Part shown: piece after piece, positions 1-9,016 of the stretch
Position numbering within the stretch: position 1 is the first letter of the stretch
How the letters are laid out: each line of letters begins with the position of its first letter
From: Gemmatimonadota bacterium
Lineage (GTDB): Bacteria > JAAXHH01
Reading direction: 5' to 3'
DNA: 64,000 nt
Assembly: GCA_026702745.1 (NCBI GenBank)
Contig: JAPPBT010000065.1
Span: 186,001 to 250,000 of the forward strand
Program-made: the position numbers and the translations under genes
The notes under the pieces: model-generated
Databases searched by the model: none
The model's input: the letters and a program-made list of their open reading frames with translations, nothing else
Told to the model about the DNA's origin: nothing

Positions 1-721
1 CTCTGAGCTGTTTGACCCCAAGGTCGTAACGTTCGGAACGATGATTCACGTCGGCGAAACGCAGCAGCGATTCGTCGTGATCCGGATTGACGCGATATTG
101 ATACATAAACGCGGCGATCGCCTTTTCGTGTTCCGGCTCTGGCGGACTGTCGTAACAACGACCGAGCTGGAAGTAGGCGTCGGGGTGCGAGGGGTTCAGT
201 TCGATAGTTTTCTGGAAATGCCTCCTCCCGTCCTTTTCGCTGCCGATCAACCTGCTCGTCCGGACCTGGTCCATGTAGGTCATGCCCAGGTAGTAGTGGA
301 TATCCGCGTCATCGGGATCCGCCTCGATGGCGTTCCGCAGTGCCTTTCGGGCGTCGAGTCGCCGGTTGGGGAAGCGCATGTACACCATGGCCATGCCGAC
401 ATGGCCGGGCGCCCAGTGCTTGTCCAGCTGTGTGGTCCGTCTGAATGCCTTCAACGCTTCATCCTCGTTTCCGAGGGCCAACCAGGCCATACCGAGCCAG
501 TAACGGGCCGGCGCCGATCTTCCTTCGTCGCGCACCGCCTGTTGGAGGAGTGGCAGGGCTTCGTCGAATCGACCCTGTTGGTAAAGGGATTTGCCGGCTT
601 CGAGGGGGGTTTCCAGGGAGGAAGGACTTTCAACAGATTCCGGTTGGCCGGCAGCGGGCTGTGATGCCACTTCCAGCGTCATCGTGCACGCGGCAATCAT
701 CAGCAGGATACGAACGCACAT
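1..721 (-). CDS. Secreted TPR-repeat protein (C-terminus beyond window)
   Basis: The frame is open from an ATG at 721 to the left edge, so only about 240 N-terminal residues are visible. It begins with a signal peptide (MCVRILLMIAACTMTLEVAS) and then carries TPR-like units, for example around ALPLLQQAV, APARYWLGMAWLALGN, ADIHYYLGMTYMD and HPDAYFQLGRCYD. TPR proteins are protein-protein scaffolds; this one is probably periplasmic or outer-membrane associated. No enzymatic motif is visible. A weak AGGGCGG lies upstream of the start. The opposite-strand open frame here is a shadow. Confidence 0.75.
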   Translation of the reverse strand, partial: MCVRILLMIAACTMTLEVASQPAAGQPESVESPSSLETPLEAGKSLYQQGRFDEALPLLQQAVRDEGRSAPARYWLGMAWLALGNEDEALKAFRRTTQLDKHWAPGHVGMAMVYMRFPNRRLDARKALRNAIEADPDDADIHYYLGMTYMDQVRTSRLIGSEKDGRRHFQKTIELNPSHPDAYFQLGRCYDSPPEPEHEKAIAAFMYQYRVNPDHDESLLRFADVNHRSERYDLGVKQLR

Positions 722-831
722 GCCGGTACCGCCCTGAGTAGGAATGCTGTTCCGGGATGAAGGTGACGAACCAGTCTCCGGTGGCTGTATACTCAAATTA
801 ACCATATAGAACCGGCTCACCAAGCCATGTT

Positions 832-3615
832 TTACCGAACCTCGGCCTTTCGCCGAACCTCGGCCAGCAGGCCCGGCACCCCGAAGAACAGCAGGCTGAG
901 GGTCGAGGGGTTCATGTCGATGGATCCGCGCTTGCGGGGATCTTTGCTCCAGTCCTGCGCGTCGATGAGCATTTCCAGGATCTTCAGTCCGGTCTCCAGG
1001 TAGCGGTGGTCGCCCGTCAAACGATGGGCGTAGCCCAGGTGCCGGCAGAGGATCCCGCCGTAATGCTCCTTGAGTGGCCGGTCGGACGCGAAAGTGTCCG
1101 GAAAGCCGCAGAACCAGTCCACACCCCGTCGGTAGGTCTCGGCCACGTCCTCCCTGCCGGTCATCCGGTGCATCAACTCCAGGCCGATCATCAGGTAATG
1201 GGTCTGGTAACCCTTCTGTTCCTTGTAGGGCAGGTCGCGGATCATGCGGGAGAACGGGCCGCCGAGGCCCCTGAACTCGTCATCGGTGAAGGGTGCGGTC
1301 GTACCCGTTTCAACGGCCAGCGTCGTGCCTTCCGTGGCCATGCCGTAGGGTAGTTGTTTCGGCAGTCTGTCCGGTGTCGAGACCTGGAAGCGCTTGTACC
1401 AGCTCCCGTCTTCATTCTGTCCCCGGGCGACTACGGTATATACTTCCTCGGCTCGGCGCAGGTAGCGGTCCTCGCTCGTGGCCTCGTATACGTGAAGCAG
1501 TCCGCGCAACACATTGGCCATGGACCGCAGGCTGAAGCTGTAGGCCGGGTCTTCGGTCCACCGGTAACGCAGGAAGAACGCGCCGGCTTCACGCAGGACT
1601 TCGAGGGTCCTGCCGTCGCCGGTCAGATAGTAATGGTCGATCCAGTTGTCGATGAAGGTGTGGGAGGCGCAGGGCTCGTCGCTGAAGTGATCGACGCCGT
1701 GGCGGTAGCAGCCGCCGACCATGTACGGCCGGAAGGGGTGCCAGTGGCACGTGTCCACGTCCATTGAATGGCGGGTCATGGCCTCGGCCAGCGCGAAGTA
1801 ACGCGGATCAGCCGTGCGCTGGTACTGGATCCAGACCGCGTGGCGGGGGTCCCACTCGCTGTTGCACCAGCCCCAGCGGCCCTGGGACTTCCAGTCGTCC
1901 TCGGCCTCGTCCCACGTCGCCCGGACGTCGCCGTAGTCCAGGTAGCCGTACCAGCGTCCGAGCCGGATGTTGCGCGCCAGCCAGTCCGCGAAACCTGTCA
2001 GCATGCGCTCCGCGGCGGGGATCATCTCTGGCGAGATCATCGGCGTCACATCGGATTTCGGTCGACGCTTCCACTCCGGGCTTGAAACCGCTCGCCGCTC
2101 CTGCTCCGGACTCGACTCCGGTAGACCTTCTCGCTCCCGTTCCGACTCCGCCGGAATCCCCTGTTTATCGGCGTCAACCGAGGTGGAAACCGCAAAGCCT
2201 CCTGCGGCCCCGCATCGGTCCATCCACTCGGGCGAGACCGATACGTGAGGCTGCGACAGGGCGCATCGAAGCGTTTCGACCGCCTCTTCGCGGCGATCGG
2301 CCTCGAAGTACAGGACGTAGCACTCGGTTGTTTTCGCTATTCCGGTCCCGTCGGCATACACCCCCTCTCCCTCGTGCCAGGCGACCTCTTCGGCATACCG
2401 TGCCAGTGAGAGACGGCCACCGTCCGGGTCGTGGCGCGCGTACACAGTCATACGGCCGTCACCGGTCAATTCGACGGCTCGCGGGTATTCCTCGGCCATG
2501 TTCCGGCATGCGACGCCCACGCCGGACGTCCCGTCACTGAGGGTCGCCCAACCTTCGCACGCTTCATCTTCGTCGATGGTGCTTTCCGTCCCAGGCCGCC
2601 CGTGCATCACCTGCACCTGGTTATCCTTCTTCTGCGCGACGCGCAGCCGCTCGCCGTGATCGAGCGTGCCTGTTACGATGCCGTTCAGTCCGTAGGCGTA
2701 GTCCAGACCGGATCCGTTGAAGGGGGCGGGAACATCCAGGGCGAGGTCTTCTATTTCCACTTCCCGTGGATTGCAGGTGAAGACGTGGGTCTGAAGGATC
2801 CGCAGAAACGCCTGTCCGGCATAGGCGTGGATCCGGGTGATACACCGAACCGGCCGGTAGCCGCCGTAGTGATGCATGGGGAGGTCGGCCTCCAGCGCGC
2901 TCTCAAGGCGGATCACTGTGCGCAGCGGACCCCGTTCCTCGACGGCTACTGAATAGGAGTCACCGGCCAGCGATGCCCTGCACAGGCCGCCCGGACCGTA
3001 CAACCGGCGTGCCAGCCGCCCGTCTGAAGCGCTTTCACTGATCCGGGCCCAGGCATCGCCGGCCTTGTCCCGGCCGCATTCCGCGTGGGCCGGATCGCCG
3101 TGAGCCGGCTCGCTGTGCCGCGCATCGCCATGCTGTGCATTGCCATGCCGCGCATCGTCATGCTGCACATCACCGAGCGAGACGAAATGGAAGAGGCGGT
3201 ATCGATGGCGGTCGATACTGAATCGCAGGACGCCCGTGTCCACGTGGAGGTCGTTTTCGGTTTCTTCGACCCGTACGGAAGGGTTGGTGGTGGAATTGCA
3301 GGTGGTGGGCTGCCTGGGTGCCGGCGCTTCTTCGACCATCCCATCCGTTAGGTGGTAGGTCGTTCTCCCGGCTGAGCCGGTATTCGCCTGAAAATCAACG
3401 AGCACCCACTTCACCGATCCGTCCACCCAGCGGCCGAGTACCCGGAACTGGGCCGGGACGCGATCGCCATTGGGATCCAAGACGGCCAGACCTTCCGTTC
3501 CGCGCAGCATGCCCCCAGGCATGGGTATGCCTCGCGTAACCGGCCAGAGCGCCGGTTGCCGTTCCAGGTCATGGGAATACGTAAGGGGGATCGATATCAT
3601 GCCGTTTGTGGGCAT
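832..3615 (-). CDS. RIFT-barrel polysaccharide-lyase-like protein (exo-rhamnogalacturonan lyase/YetA-like)
   Basis: A protein of about 927 residues if started at ATG 3615 (MPTNGMISIPLTY); ATG 3600 is an alternative. The frame extends to 3696, but that stretch is encoded by a 10-bp tandem repeat and is unlikely to be translated. The N-terminus (VTRGIPMPGG, WVDGSVKWVLVDFQ) matches my memory of the RIFT barrel at the front of PcRGLX/YetA-like proteins. The C-terminal third (GWCNSEWDPRHAVWIQY, HTFIDNWIDHYYLTGD) looks like an alpha/alpha toroid. The likely role is polysaccharide or glycoside breakdown, substrate unknown. No clear signal peptide is seen, so location is uncertain. Confidence 0.6.
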   Translation of the reverse strand: MPTNGMISIPLTYSHDLERQPALWPVTRGIPMPGGMLRGTEGLAVLDPNGDRVPAQFRVLGRWVDGSVKWVLVDFQANTGSAGRTTYHLTDGMVEEAPAPRQPTTCNSTTNPSVRVEETENDLHVDTGVLRFSIDRHRYRLFHFVSLGDVQHDDARHGNAQHGDARHSEPAHGDPAHAECGRDKAGDAWARISESASDGRLARRLYGPGGLCRASLAGDSYSVAVEERGPLRTVIRLESALEADLPMHHYGGYRPVRCITRIHAYAGQAFLRILQTHVFTCNPREVEIEDLALDVPAPFNGSGLDYAYGLNGIVTGTLDHGERLRVAQKKDNQVQVMHGRPGTESTIDEDEACEGWATLSDGTSGVGVACRNMAEEYPRAVELTGDGRMTVYARHDPDGGRLSLARYAEEVAWHEGEGVYADGTGIAKTTECYVLYFEADRREEAVETLRCALSQPHVSVSPEWMDRCGAAGGFAVSTSVDADKQGIPAESEREREGLPESSPEQERRAVSSPEWKRRPKSDVTPMISPEMIPAAERMLTGFADWLARNIRLGRWYGYLDYGDVRATWDEAEDDWKSQGRWGWCNSEWDPRHAVWIQYQRTADPRYFALAEAMTRHSMDVDTCHWHPFRPYMVGGCYRHGVDHFSDEPCASHTFIDNWIDHYYLTGDGRTLEVLREAGAFFLRYRWTEDPAYSFSLRSMANVLRGLLHVYEATSEDRYLRRAEEVYTVVARGQNEDGSWYKRFQVSTPDRLPKQLPYGMATEGTTLAVETGTTAPFTDDEFRGLGGPFSRMIRDLPYKEQKGYQTHYLMIGLELMHRMTGREDVAETYRRGVDWFCGFPDTFASDRPLKEHYGGILCRHLGYAHRLTGDHRYLETGLKILEMLIDAQDWSKDPRKRGSIDMNPSTLSLLFFGVPGLLAEVRRKAEVR

Positions 3616-3650
3616 CGCTTGATCAGGACCTGCCTCGTCCCTATATTCTG

Positions 3651-3710
3651 GCGCACCGAGACGCACCGAGACGCACCGAGACGCACCGAGACGCACCGAG
3701 ACGCACTGAA
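3651..3710. repeat. 10-bp tandem repeat, six units
   Basis: Six consecutive 10-mers: gcgcaccgag, four perfect acgcaccgag and a diverged acgcactgaa. The array lies between divergent genes, just upstream of the RIFT-barrel gene. Its period matches one helical turn and is not a multiple of three, which argues against coding. Confidence 0.95.
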
Positions 3711-3772
3711 TATGGGAAGCCGTCGCGGTCAGTAAACCGGGTTACACTCAAATATAATCCAAGGAGAACGCC

Positions 3773-4672
3773 ATGTCAGGCCCCGTCAAGTTGAAGTCCG
3801 TTGCCATAACCGGGAAGGCGCCCGGCCCGAAACTGCTCATACTCGGGGGCATACACGGCGACGAGTTCGAATCCATGTGGGCCATACGGCGGCTGAAGGA
3901 GGCCCTGGATCCCGATGAACTCCGCGGCACGGTCACCCTGGTCCCCGTCGTCAACGAGGCGGCCTACTGGCGCGGCCAGCGTACCGCGGAGGACGGCCTT
4001 GACTTGGCCCGGACCTGTCCCGGACGGGCAGACGGCACCATCACCGAACGGATCGCACACGCGGTCAGCGCGATGATCCGCGAGGCCGACTACCTCATCG
4101 ACCTGCACAGCGGCGGACTGATCTCGAGGTTTTACCCAACGGTGGGTTACATGCTGCACGCCGACGCCGACGTCCTGGTGCGGCAGCGGGAGATGGCCCG
4201 GGCTTTCAACATGCCGGTCGTCTGGGGCACCTACGCGGGACACGATGGCCGCACGCTCTCCATCGCCCGGGACGCCGGCATTCCCGCGATTTATTCGGAA
4301 TGGATGGGTGCGGGCGACTGCGACCCCGAGGGCGTCGAAGGCTATTACGAAGGGTGCTTGAACGTCATGGGCGTGCTGGGCATGATCGAACGCGACCAGC
4401 CGCCGTCGAACATAAAGCACACGGTGGAGGACGACCGGGAAGGCGCGGGACACATCCAGCTGAACTATCCGGCGCCCTTTTCCGGCTTCTTCGAACCCTG
4501 GGTAGAACTGATGGACCGCGTCGAGCCCGGTGATGGATTCGGGGTGGTTACCGACCTGCTGGGTGACCGGAGGGAAGAGATCGTTTCCACCCAGTCCGGC
4601 CACGTGCTGGTGCTGCGAACCTTCAACCGCGTCCACGAGGGTGAGACGATCGCGGCGGTGCTGGAGGTCTGA
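3773..4672 (+). CDS. Succinylglutamate desuccinylase/aspartoacylase-family (M14-like) deacylase
   Basis: A 299-residue protein with an AAGGAG ribosome site 6-7 nt before the ATG. The zinc-binding pattern of the AstE/aspartoacylase family is visible: GGIHGDE near residue 27 gives His and Glu ligands, and LIDLHSGG near residue 110 gives the second His. These enzymes remove acyl groups from amino acids or related amides. The C-terminal part (YPAPFSGFFEPWVELMDRV) resembles the usual beta-domain of the family. The substrate cannot be told from sequence. It stands alone, divergent from the RIFT-barrel gene and convergent with the HicB-like gene. Confidence 0.8.
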   Translation: MSGPVKLKSVAITGKAPGPKLLILGGIHGDEFESMWAIRRLKEALDPDELRGTVTLVPVVNEAAYWRGQRTAEDGLDLARTCPGRADGTITERIAHAVSAMIREADYLIDLHSGGLISRFYPTVGYMLHADADVLVRQREMARAFNMPVVWGTYAGHDGRTLSIARDAGIPAIYSEWMGAGDCDPEGVEGYYEGCLNVMGVLGMIERDQPPSNIKHTVEDDREGAGHIQLNYPAPFSGFFEPWVELMDRVEPGDGFGVVTDLLGDRREEIVSTQSGHVLVLRTFNRVHEGETIAAVLEV

Positions 4673-4699
4673 GCGATTCAGATTAGAGGAGAGATTGAG

Positions 4700-4936
4700 T
4701 CATACAGCCATCAATAGCTCAGTAAGGTTACGCCCTATAGTCGGGGGAGGCAGTTCCTTGTTTTCTTGCTGTGCGATCTCAAGCCATTCGTCGACGATTT
4801 GGCAAAGTTGGCGGTAAACTTCGATTTCCTCGTCACCGTGGCAGCAGGGACCGATAATTCCAGGGCAATAGCCGATGTAACACTCATCCTCATTCGACCA
4901 CTCGACGATTTTAATGTAGCGCGCGCTCTTTGTCAT
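4700..4936 (-). CDS. HicB-family antitoxin-like protein
   Basis: A 78-residue protein with the HicB-like pattern VEWSNEDECYIGYCPGI, followed by HGDEEIEVYRQLCQIVDEW. HicB proteins usually neutralise a HicA mRNA interferase. No HicA-like partner (about 60 residues, dsRNA-binding fold) is visible next to it. It lies downstream of higBA on the same strand with about 150 bp between, so it may be an orphan antitoxin or regulator, or part of a composite toxin-antitoxin islet. Confidence 0.6.
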   Translation of the reverse strand: MTKSARYIKIVEWSNEDECYIGYCPGIIGPCCHGDEEIEVYRQLCQIVDEWLEIAQQENKELPPPTIGRNLTELLMAV

Positions 4937-5083
4937 TTGAGCGACTCCCGGGTTGCGACAACTTCAAACCATCCCGAGCAATTGGAGGTCTTGTTTGATC
5001 TGAATAGCCAGAATGTCTCAGACTGCGGCAAAGAGTTCGTCCGCAAGAATCGGCCGTTTTTTACCAGGGATCTTGAGAAAATC

Positions 5084-5371
5084 CTACCGCGGCTTATAGC
5101 GTTCGACCCTGATCTGGTCTTCGTTCTTGCGTGCCTGCGCGAGGTTGAAGTTGGCCTGGCGACGAAGCCAGAATTCGGCATTCGACCATCCTGCCTTTTC
5201 CAGGCGAATGGCCATCTCGGCTGTTACAGCTGAATGGCCATTCAACAGCCGTGAAAGCGTGTGACGTGAGACATCGAGAATCCGTGCCGCTTCGGTGATG
5301 TTTAGGCCAAATGGGTCCAGGCAGTTCTGTCTGATGCTGTGACCGGGATGCGACGGGTTATTCATGGCCAT
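5084..5371 (-). CDS. higA: HigA-type antitoxin (HTH, addiction module)
   Basis: A 95-residue Xre/Cro-type helix-turn-helix protein. The stretch ITEAARILDVSRHTLSRLLNG is the recognition region, and the following EMAIRLEKAGWSNAEFWLRR is typical of the HigA/VapI family. It should bind and neutralise the HigB toxin encoded 15 bp upstream, and repress the shared promoter. Order toxin then antitoxin is characteristic of higBA. Confidence 0.85.
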   Translation of the reverse strand: MAMNNPSHPGHSIRQNCLDPFGLNITEAARILDVSRHTLSRLLNGHSAVTAEMAIRLEKAGWSNAEFWLRRQANFNLAQARKNEDQIRVERYKPR

Positions 5372-5386
5372 ATTGCCTGCCCCTTT

Positions 5387-5665
5387 CTAGTGGTAGTCGA
5401 CCAGATCAACATCGTGGACGTTTTCCTTTTCAAATCGGAAAATGATTCTCCAGTTTGCAGAAACAGATACACTCCAAAACTCCTTCAAACTGCCCTTCAG
5501 TGGATGTAGTCGATACCCTGGTAGATCGAGATCGGATGGTTTGGTGGCAGCATCAAGGTCTGAAAGAATGTGTGTAATCTTTCTCACAAGGTCGGTTCGG
5601 ATTCCTTTTGCAGAACCGTAATCATATAACCGTTTTAGACCACGATTTCGAAACGATATAATCAC
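5387..5665 (-). CDS. higB: HigB-type RelE-superfamily mRNA interferase toxin
   Basis: A 92-residue RelE-fold protein starting at GTG 5665. It has the family pattern MIISFRNRGLKRLYDYG, DLDLPGYRLHPLKG, and the C-terminal catalytic strand SVSANWRIIFRFE. HigB toxins cut mRNA on the ribosome. It is the first gene of the toxin-antitoxin pair, followed by higA. No strong Shine-Dalgarno is seen. The base composition is AT-richer than neighbouring genes, which fits horizontal acquisition. Confidence 0.85.
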   Translation of the reverse strand: MIISFRNRGLKRLYDYGSAKGIRTDLVRKITHILSDLDAATKPSDLDLPGYRLHPLKGSLKEFWSVSVSANWRIIFRFEKENVHDVDLVDYH

Positions 5666-5669
5666 TGGA

Positions 5670-5730
5670 AACGTAGTGGAGTTAGATGTACTGTGTCAAT
5701 GCCAATCCTATCAGAATGAATAGGCTATTC
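5670..5730 (-). promoter_or_regulatory. Candidate higBA control region
   Basis: A perfect TTGACA (plus-strand 5694-5699) lies 18 nt from a weak TACGTT minus-10. Upstream is a perfect inverted repeat gaatag-g-ctattc (5718-5730), which could be a HigA operator. The minus-10 is so close to the GTG that the transcript would be almost leaderless, so the promoter assignment is weak. Confidence 0.3.
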
Positions 5731-5867
5731 GATGTCCGAGTTACTTGACGCAGAAGTTTTCTACGCCTTATCCTGTAACGGTCGAAGTTCGCTCCTGAAA
5801 CCTCGTCTAATTTCTGGTGGAGTTTCCTCGCGGCTATCTTTAGTTATCTTTCCCTGAAGCGGTTGTC

Positions 5868-7238
5868 GTGACACAGAAACCTCCCATGATCCGTGACTCC
5901 TACTGGCTGGACATGCCCTACACGCCCTCCAATCCCCTGTCCGGGGACCTGGACGTGGACGTCGTCGTGATCGGCGGTGGCGTGACGGGAGTGACCGGCG
6001 CCCTGTTCCTGGCCGAGGGCGGCGCGCGCGTGGCGGTACTCGAGCGGCGGGAGATCGCCTCGGGCGCGACGGGCCGCAACGGGGGGTTCATGCTGGCCGG
6101 GACTCACGAGTACTACGCCGAGGCCGTGGAGGAACTGACGGACCTGTACGGCCCGGACGGCAGGAGGCTGGCGCGGGAGGCGTGGACGATCGCCCTCGAG
6201 AACCACGATCTCATGGCCGGTCTCATGAAAAAGTACGACATACAATGCGACTACTACCGGCACGGCAGCTACGTAATCGCGATGAAACGGCCGGACCGCG
6301 GTTCTCACCAGAATCCGCTGGAACGCATTGTTCAATCGTACAACCTACTCCAGGAGGATGGATTCGAGGTGGCCTACCTGGACGAGGAGGAACTCTACGA
6401 GATCAAGCGAAGTCCGCTCCTGGCGGGTGCCCTGCGGAACAAGTTCGACGGCGAACTCCACCCGGTCAAATACGTGCGTGGTCTCGCGGCCGCCGCGCGG
6501 GGGCTGGGCGTCCTGTGCTTCGAAAATACGCCGGTCACCGGGGTCGAACGGAAAGACCGCAGACTGCACGTGCATACGCCGGGTGGAAGGATCCGGACGC
6601 AACACGTGCTCCTCGGAATGAACGCCTACACCCCGCAACTCGATGCGCGGTACGAGCGGCGCATCATCCCCCACCGGGGGCAGGTCTTCACGACGGAACC
6701 AGTGTCCGAGCGGCTGTTCAACGGCGTCTTCTATGCCAACGATGGCTGGGAATTCTGGCGGCAGCTGCACGACGGGCCATGGGAGGGCGGCCGGCTGCTA
6801 TTCGGCGGGGGCAGGAATCACCACATCCGCGCCGAGCGGGGATTCCACTTCCTGCGGCGCCGAAGCCGGCCGGGCCAGCCGGTCCGGACGTACCGGGGGT
6901 ACAAGGAGCGCCCCACGCGGGCGGTGCAGCGGACGAACGACCGGGCGTTCAACGGCGCCTTCCCCCACCTGGCCGCCCTCGGCCGCTCCCACCGCTGGGG
7001 CGGCGTCATGGGCTTTTCCTACGACAGCAGCCCCTTCGTCGGCGAGACGGAAACGCCGGGCGTCCACATCGTCGCCGGATTCACGGGCCGGGGCAATGCC
7101 TACGCCACGGTGGCGGCGCGCATGCTCAGCGACCGGCTGCTGGGCAAGCCCGCAACCCTGGAGCGCCAGTTCGATACGGTGAAGCGGGTTTTCGATCCAT
7201 TGCGCGGCGGGATCGACGCGGAAAACCGGCGCCGGTAA
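5868..7238 (+). CDS. FAD-dependent amine/amino-acid oxidoreductase (DAO/PuuB-like)
   Basis: A 456-residue flavoprotein (GTG 5868; ATG 5886 is the alternative). The Rossmann FAD motif is VVVIGGGVTGVTGALFLAEGG near residue 29, and the DAO-family loop ASGATGRNGGF follows near residue 63. The C-terminus HIVAGFTGRGNAYATVAA closes the flavin site. The GATGRNGG loop is typical of gamma-glutamylputrescine oxidase and related amine oxidases. It would oxidise a primary or secondary amine with release of peroxide; the substrate is unknown. It converges on the amino acid transporter operon. Confidence 0.8.
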   Translation: MTQKPPMIRDSYWLDMPYTPSNPLSGDLDVDVVVIGGGVTGVTGALFLAEGGARVAVLERREIASGATGRNGGFMLAGTHEYYAEAVEELTDLYGPDGRRLAREAWTIALENHDLMAGLMKKYDIQCDYYRHGSYVIAMKRPDRGSHQNPLERIVQSYNLLQEDGFEVAYLDEEELYEIKRSPLLAGALRNKFDGELHPVKYVRGLAAAARGLGVLCFENTPVTGVERKDRRLHVHTPGGRIRTQHVLLGMNAYTPQLDARYERRIIPHRGQVFTTEPVSERLFNGVFYANDGWEFWRQLHDGPWEGGRLLFGGGRNHHIRAERGFHFLRRRSRPGQPVRTYRGYKERPTRAVQRTNDRAFNGAFPHLAALGRSHRWGGVMGFSYDSSPFVGETETPGVHIVAGFTGRGNAYATVAARMLSDRLLGKPATLERQFDTVKRVFDPLRGGIDAENRRR

Positions 7239-7319
7239 ACCCGCGGCCACCCATCGCCTCCTTCTAATCACTCGCAGTGGAAGTCGGCATTCATCGGCCG
7301 GGCACCGGCGTGTCCAGTG

Positions 7320-8222
7320 CTACGCGAACTGGTGAAAGTGCCGGGTCATGCGCCGTTCCACCTGCCTAAGCAGGATGGAAAGGGACAGGCAGAGCAGGAA
7401 GTACACGAAGGCCACCAGCAGCCACACCTCGAAGAGCAGCCCGCTCGAATTGGCGATTTCCGAGCCGACGAAGGTCAGTTCCTGGACGGAGATGAGGGAG
7501 ACGATGGACGAATCCTTCACCAGGGAGATGTACTGGCCCGTCAGCGGCGGTGCGATGCGGGCCAGCGCCTGGGGAAAGATGACGAACCGGTAGCGGTCCA
7601 GGACCGGTATGCCCAGGCTTTCCCCGGCCTCCCACTGGCCGCGGGGTATGGCGGCCAGGCCAGCCCGGACGACTTCGGCGATGTACGCGGCGCTGATGAA
7701 GGATATGCACAGCACGCCGGAGACCAGGTTCTCCCAGAGCGCCGGGGGGCCGAAGAGGAAGCGCTGCCATCCCGTAGCTTCCTCCGCGGGCCGGCTGAAC
7801 AGGGCGTCCAGGCCCAGCAGGGGCATCAACTGGCTGCTGATGAAGAAGTAGAAGATGAAGATGAACACCAGGGGCGGGATGTTGCGCAGGATCTGGATGT
7901 AGGTCCCGCAGAACATGCACAGCGTGCGCCCCCCGGCGTACCTGCCCACACCGATCAGCACGCCCAGTATGCTGGCCAATACCGCCCCCCAGAGACTGAG
8001 CCGCAGGGTCGCGTAGATCCCCGTCAGGAAAAAGGGCGTCTCGCCGGCGTCGCCGGTGGCAAAGACGGTCGAAAGCGCCTGGGGCCAGTCCCAGCGGTAC
8101 GCCACGCCGATGGCCGAACGGTACCACATCCAGCCGGCCGCCGCGATCAATCCCACCAGCAGGATCCCGTCCAGCCGATTGAGCCGGAACCGGCTTTTCC
8201 TTTGACCGATCGTCGACGTCAT
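7320..8222 (-). CDS. Polar amino acid ABC transporter permease (distal)
   Basis: A 300-residue inner-membrane permease of the His/Glu/Gln class. Hydrophobic segments occur near residues 20-37, 75-100, 115-135, 205-235 and 265-290. The EAA-type coupling loop is AAYIAEVVRAGLAAIPRGQ, followed by ESLGIPVLDRYRFVIFPQA. Its ATG overlaps the stop of the upstream permease (ATGA), showing translational coupling. It is the last gene of the operon. It should form a heterodimer with the 8219-9016 product. Confidence 0.9.
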   Translation of the reverse strand: MTSTIGQRKSRFRLNRLDGILLVGLIAAAGWMWYRSAIGVAYRWDWPQALSTVFATGDAGETPFFLTGIYATLRLSLWGAVLASILGVLIGVGRYAGGRTLCMFCGTYIQILRNIPPLVFIFIFYFFISSQLMPLLGLDALFSRPAEEATGWQRFLFGPPALWENLVSGVLCISFISAAYIAEVVRAGLAAIPRGQWEAGESLGIPVLDRYRFVIFPQALARIAPPLTGQYISLVKDSSIVSLISVQELTFVGSEIANSSGLLFEVWLLVAFVYFLLCLSLSILLRQVERRMTRHFHQFA

Positions 8223-9016
8223 GCGCCCGCCCTTCGCCGTTCGGCCATGGCCGCCGCGGTGGAAAGGGCCAGGGTCACGGCCAGGTAGATCGCGGCCACG
8301 GTCAGCCAGATCTCGAAGGTCAGGAAGGTGTCCGCGATGAGGTTCCGGCCCTGCGTGGTGAGATCGAAGATGGCGATGACGCTGACGATCGAGGAGTTCT
8401 TCACGAGCGATACCGCCTCGTTGGTGAGCGGCGGCAGCATGTTCCGGAGCACCTGTGGCAGGATGACATACCGGTAATTGTCGAGGCGCGTCAGTCCCAG
8501 GCTATCCCCCGCCTCGACCTGCCCCCGGGGGATGGCCCGCAGGCCGGCCCGGAAGATCTCGGACGTATAGGCGCCCTGGAACGCGGCGAGGCACGCGATC
8601 GCCGTCGTGGTCTGTCCCCATCCGAGGATCGGGCCGAGTACGAAGTACATTACGTAGAGCTGGATCAACAGGGGGGTATTGCGGATCAGTTCCAGGTACC
8701 CGCGGGCGAGTCCGCGCCCGACCACGGAGGAAGACAGCCGCAGGAGCGCGGTCGCGAGCCCGATGACGAGGGTCAGGATGAGGCTGAGGACGGATATTTC
8801 GAGGGTGACGAACAGGCCCTGGACCAGCGGACCGGCGGCCCAGGCGCCGTTTTCAGACGTGAACAGGAAGTCGTCGACCCGGTACCACTGCCAACGGTAG
8901 TTGATGTTCTCGGCGCCGCGCATGACCGCGAAGACGAGGATGCCGGCGATGGCTGCCGGCTGGATCCAGTTCGACAACGCATGCCTGACCCACGGCCTGC
9001 GGAATAGCCCGATCAC
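8219..9016 (-). CDS. Polar amino acid ABC transporter permease (proximal)
   Basis: The frame is open far upstream, but the GTG at 9016 overlaps the ATPase stop (GTGA) and starts a 265-residue protein (VIGLFRRPWVRHALSNW). The EAA loop is AYTSEIFRAGLRAIPRGQ, then DSLGLTRLDNYRYVILPQV. It has about five membrane segments. With the distal permease it forms the channel energised by the 9013-9774 ATPase. Confidence 0.9.
   Translation of the reverse strand: MIGLFRRPWVRHALSNWIQPAAIAGILVFAVMRGAENINYRWQWYRVDDFLFTSENGAWAAGPLVQGLFVTLEISVLSLILTLVIGLATALLRLSSSVVGRGLARGYLELIRNTPLLIQLYVMYFVLGPILGWGQTTTAIACLAAFQGAYTSEIFRAGLRAIPRGQVEAGDSLGLTRLDNYRYVILPQVLRNMLPPLTNEAVSLVKNSSIVSVIAIFDLTTQGRNLIADTFLTFEIWLTVAAIYLAVTLALSTAAAMAERRRAGA

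Noticed and set aside
41-664. 207-residue plus-strand open frame
   Set aside because: It is the antisense of the TPR gene, which has a signal peptide and clear TPR units on the minus strand.
3616-3696. N-terminal extension of the RIFT-barrel gene
   Set aside because: It is mostly 10-bp tandem repeat and lacks a ribosome site; ATG 3615 or 3600 fits the family start.
4933-5181. 82-residue minus-strand frame between higA and hicB
   Set aside because: It overlaps higA out of frame, has a Ser/Arg-rich shadow-like composition and no HicA or other family pattern.
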